From Annona cherimola (Eukaryota > Streptophyta > Magnoliopsida > Magnoliales > Annonaceae), in NCBI GenBank assembly GCA_030490835.1, contig CM059977.1, forward strand, positions 10,010,765 to 10,074,764: 64,000 nt of DNA, in the 5' to 3' direction. Under the pieces are notes generated by a model. It searched no databases and had not been told where the DNA came from. It was given only the letters and a program-made list of their open reading frames with translations. Positions 61,230-64,000 of the stretch are shown piece by piece; position 1 is the first letter of the stretch, and each line of letters opens with the position of its first letter. A program made the translations under genes and the position numbers.

Positions 61230-61345
61230 ACTCCCCCCACCCCATCAGCTCCACAGCTATAGTGCTATACGCGTCAATCTCATTCTCTCTCTCGCGCGCG
61301 CATTAACTCCTGCGGCTCCGCCCTAACATTGCCTATATAAGATCG
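61230..61345 (+). promoter_or_regulatory. Orphan promoter-like segment
   Basis: A C-rich run, a CTCTCTCTCGCGCGCGC stretch and a TATA-like CCTATATAAG (61333-61342) lie in the order of a plant promoter. No gene follows in the next kilobase; a MITE begins 35 bases on. It may belong to a gene whose body is lost. Confidence 0.35.
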
Positions 61346-61377
61346 AATCGACCGGTTAATTTGAGGATAATTAATTA

Positions 61378-61650
61378 AGGTGCGTCTGGGAAGTCATAAA
61401 ATTTTAGGATGAAATTTTTAGATAATATAAAACAATGTGATATGATAATGAGTAATGATGAGGAGTAAAGAAAAGAAAATTAAAATAGATAAATAAGTTG
61501 CATAGAAATAATTGAAAAGTAGAGTAGTTGTATAGGGAGGTGTAAAAAATGATTACAAAAATAAGATAGTAATAAAGAGTGAAAAATTTTAGATTAAAAT
61601 TTTTTAATTTAATATAAAAATCATTATATAAAAAAAATCTCATAGCTAAA
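61378..61650 (+). mobile_element. Tourist-like MITE, right end decayed
   Basis: Starts AGGTGCGTCTGGGAAGTCATAAAA after TTAA and follows the family interior (AATGATGAGGAGTAAAG, GTAGAGTAGTTGTATAGGG) to about 61650, where the terminus is unclear. Confidence 0.65.
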
Positions 61651-62330
61651 CGGTTTGCAGCTAGGAGGAATCGCCTAATTAGCAGATGGAAATGACAATA
61701 TCTGATCAAAACGGTTTACCAGTAAAGAAATGGGCATCAACACCCACGGTTAGACTGTCAATGTCGACGATGGGCTTTTGGGAATGACTGTATAAGTTAA
61801 TTTCTAAAGATTGGCTGTGGATTCTTTCTACTGCCCAGTGTTATCAATAAAAAACCAGTGGATTTGTACATTAATTTTGGTCATCTACGTGCATCACCTA
61901 TGGCTATTTGACAAGTTTCTTAGCTTCCAGGCCACTTATTTTTTTGGGTTAGCTCATCCATCTTCCCCAAAGGATATACGAATTGCTAATTACGTACAGG
62001 CTTTGCATGACTTCAAATCTGCATGAGCAGACTCTTATATGTCTATCAAACACTGCACTTAATTCCCTGCATTAAAATGAATAAACAGGGAAAAGAAACG
62101 AAGGAAAAAAAAAAACAAAAGACCATGCACGGGAGTAAAAAAGATTTCTTATACGGGAATACTTCTGTGAAACTGGATTTTATAGGAGTGATTTTGTGAA
62201 ATTTTTTCATTTTTGAAATGTTGATCATTGATGGAAAATCTAATCTATTTATTATATTTATCACCATTTGTTTAGCTAGGAAACTTAGATTTCACCCCAA
62301 GCCAATATGTGAATAGGCCACATTTGCTCA
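61651..62330. other. Gene-free stretch
   Basis: The open frame at 61811-62026 (71 codons) has no resemblance to known protein. Nothing else supported. Confidence 0.45.
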
Positions 62331-63720
62331 AAAATAGGTGCATTCATGTGTAAATTATGAAAAATACTTGAATCCATTCACACATGTATTGGAATGTAAC
62401 AATACTTTATAGGATCATTTATCTACATGTTATTGATATTTTAGATGATTTAAATGTTGAAAAAACTACTTTAAAGTTGATATTTTAATATTAAACTATT
62501 TTATTACGTTGATTTTATACATTTATAGATGTGACCCATATACACTGAAATTAAAAAAATAAAAAAAATTTCAGGATACTATAAATGATACTAAATACAA
62601 TGGATGGAGTGGATTTTTTATCAACCATCAAGATTTTAAAAATAGAAGGAATTTCGTAAAAGAGGAGTTTTATGGAAGCGTCTCCGTTTCTTATATATGT
62701 GTGTGTGCGTGTGTGCGCGTGCGTGTGTGTTCTAGTGTAGACGCTCTGCACTGTAAATGCGCCCCATGCATCTTAAAACGTGGTTACACATTATTCAATC
62801 ATTTGTTAATGTAAATACATATTTTAGATGGTTTAAATATTGAAAATATCACTTTAAACTTGATACTCAAGTTAAATTATTTTATTACCTTAATTTTGCA
62901 CTTATAAACATGTTTGATTTAGATGAAAATTAATATGTTAATAAAGTGAATAATTTTAAATACAATGAGTAAAGTAGATTTCCTATTTATGATCAAGCAA
63001 GCTCCACAATACATGCGACCGCACTATAATTAAGATGTAGTCTACTGAAAAATAAGTCTTACACATATTAAAATATTATAATGCTTTATATAATCATTTA
63101 TCCATATAAAAACTATACTTTACACAGTATAGATGTTGAAAATACCACTTTAAAATTTATATTTACATTAAACTATTTATTATATTGATTTTATACTATT
63201 TTAAGACGATGCCTATACACATATTTGATTTGGATATGCTAATAAAGTGAATAATTATAAATAAAACATGTGGAGTAGATTTTTTGTTCATAATCAAGTG
63301 CGCCTCACAGTGCATGGATTGCACGGTGTTGTCACATTCATTGGATTAAAATCCTATATATATGATCCAACTTAAATAGACTGCACCATAACTACTATGC
63401 AATCCACTGCAAAATAGGCCTCACATATATTAAAATATAATGATACATTATACAATTGTTTATCTACATAGAAAATATATTTTAAATCATTTAGATGTTG
63501 AAAATATCACTTTAAACTTGATATTTATATTAAATTATTCCATTATGTCAATTTTGTAATATTTTAAGATGAGACCTACATATGTGTTGATTTGGATGAA
63601 ATTTAGTATGCTAATAAAGTGAATAATTTCAAATACAATTAGTGAAATGAATTTTCTATTTATGATCAAGTGGGTCCCACAATGCATAGACCGCATGGTA
63701 TAGTTATATGCACTGGATAA
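62330..63720 (+). repeat. Degenerate tandem array, units about 290-385 bp
   Basis: The anchor ATGTTGAAAA...ACTTTAAA recurs at about 62454, 62839, 63130 and 63493, and CTAATAAAGTGAATAAT at about 62938, 63238 and 63612, giving four units. Each also holds TTATGATCAAG and a GATTGCAC/GACCGCA segment. A GT/GC microsatellite at 62697-62730 interrupts the first junction. No coding sense. Confidence 0.75.
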
Positions 63721-64000
63721 CACTCCAACAAATCTCATTAAACCCCCTAATGTTTTGGTTGTATACAAAGAAAAATTGTCAATACATGAATTTCACATAA
63801 AAATGACTACAAAAAATTTGATGCTTGTAATATCTAAAAGTGCTTTGCTGTCATGAAACTGAGTGCAATCTATATTTCCTTGGATTTTTTTCTTTATATA
63901 TAAATCAAGCATGCATTTTTTGATTGGTATAATACAATATGACATTTTATATTACAACGAAGTTTATTCATTCGGGAGATAATAAGTTTTCACCTATCCT

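Overview
This is a stretch of nuclear DNA from a flowering plant. It is AT-rich, its genes have GT-AG introns, and the four genes I can read match plant families. The genes lack the GC-rich coding bias of grasses. I cannot name the species.

Gene layout: (1) 522-1817, plus strand: the last two coding exons of a P4-type phospholipid flippase of the ALA1 type; the rest lies left of the window. (2) 8629-14032, minus strand: a complete five-exon gene for a seven-transmembrane protein of the Lung-7TM/TMEM87-like (GOST) family, 538 residues. (3) 31938-34361, plus strand: a complete two-exon DUF599 membrane protein, 227 residues. (4) 38063-54138, plus strand: a complete 14-exon DEAD-box RNA helicase, 559 residues, with every helicase motif intact. 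The genes have no evident functional link. Exon joins were checked by reading frame only.

The remaining sequence is mostly transposon debris. At least sixteen loci carry one Tourist-like (PIF/Harbinger) MITE family. Several SINE-like repeats occur, one with a clear target duplication. Two hAT-type non-autonomous elements are present. A family of about 240-300 bp foldback elements shares an inner palindromic core while the outer arms differ from copy to copy. Two Ty3-like LTR retroelements are decayed: one sits antisense in helicase intron 4 with both LTRs and a 5-bp target duplication, the other at about 17.8-20.8 kb is broken, with one LTR, a gag pseudogene and three degenerate tandem arrays. 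A degenerate tandem array of about 290-385 bp units fills the right edge, and a relative of it lies in the DUF599 intron.

I see no CRISPR array, rRNA, convincing tRNA gene or bacterial-type operon. The most unusual signals are the foldback family with copy-specific ends, the SINE whose head forms two hairpins, and the helicase gene in which all thirteen introns are phase 0.
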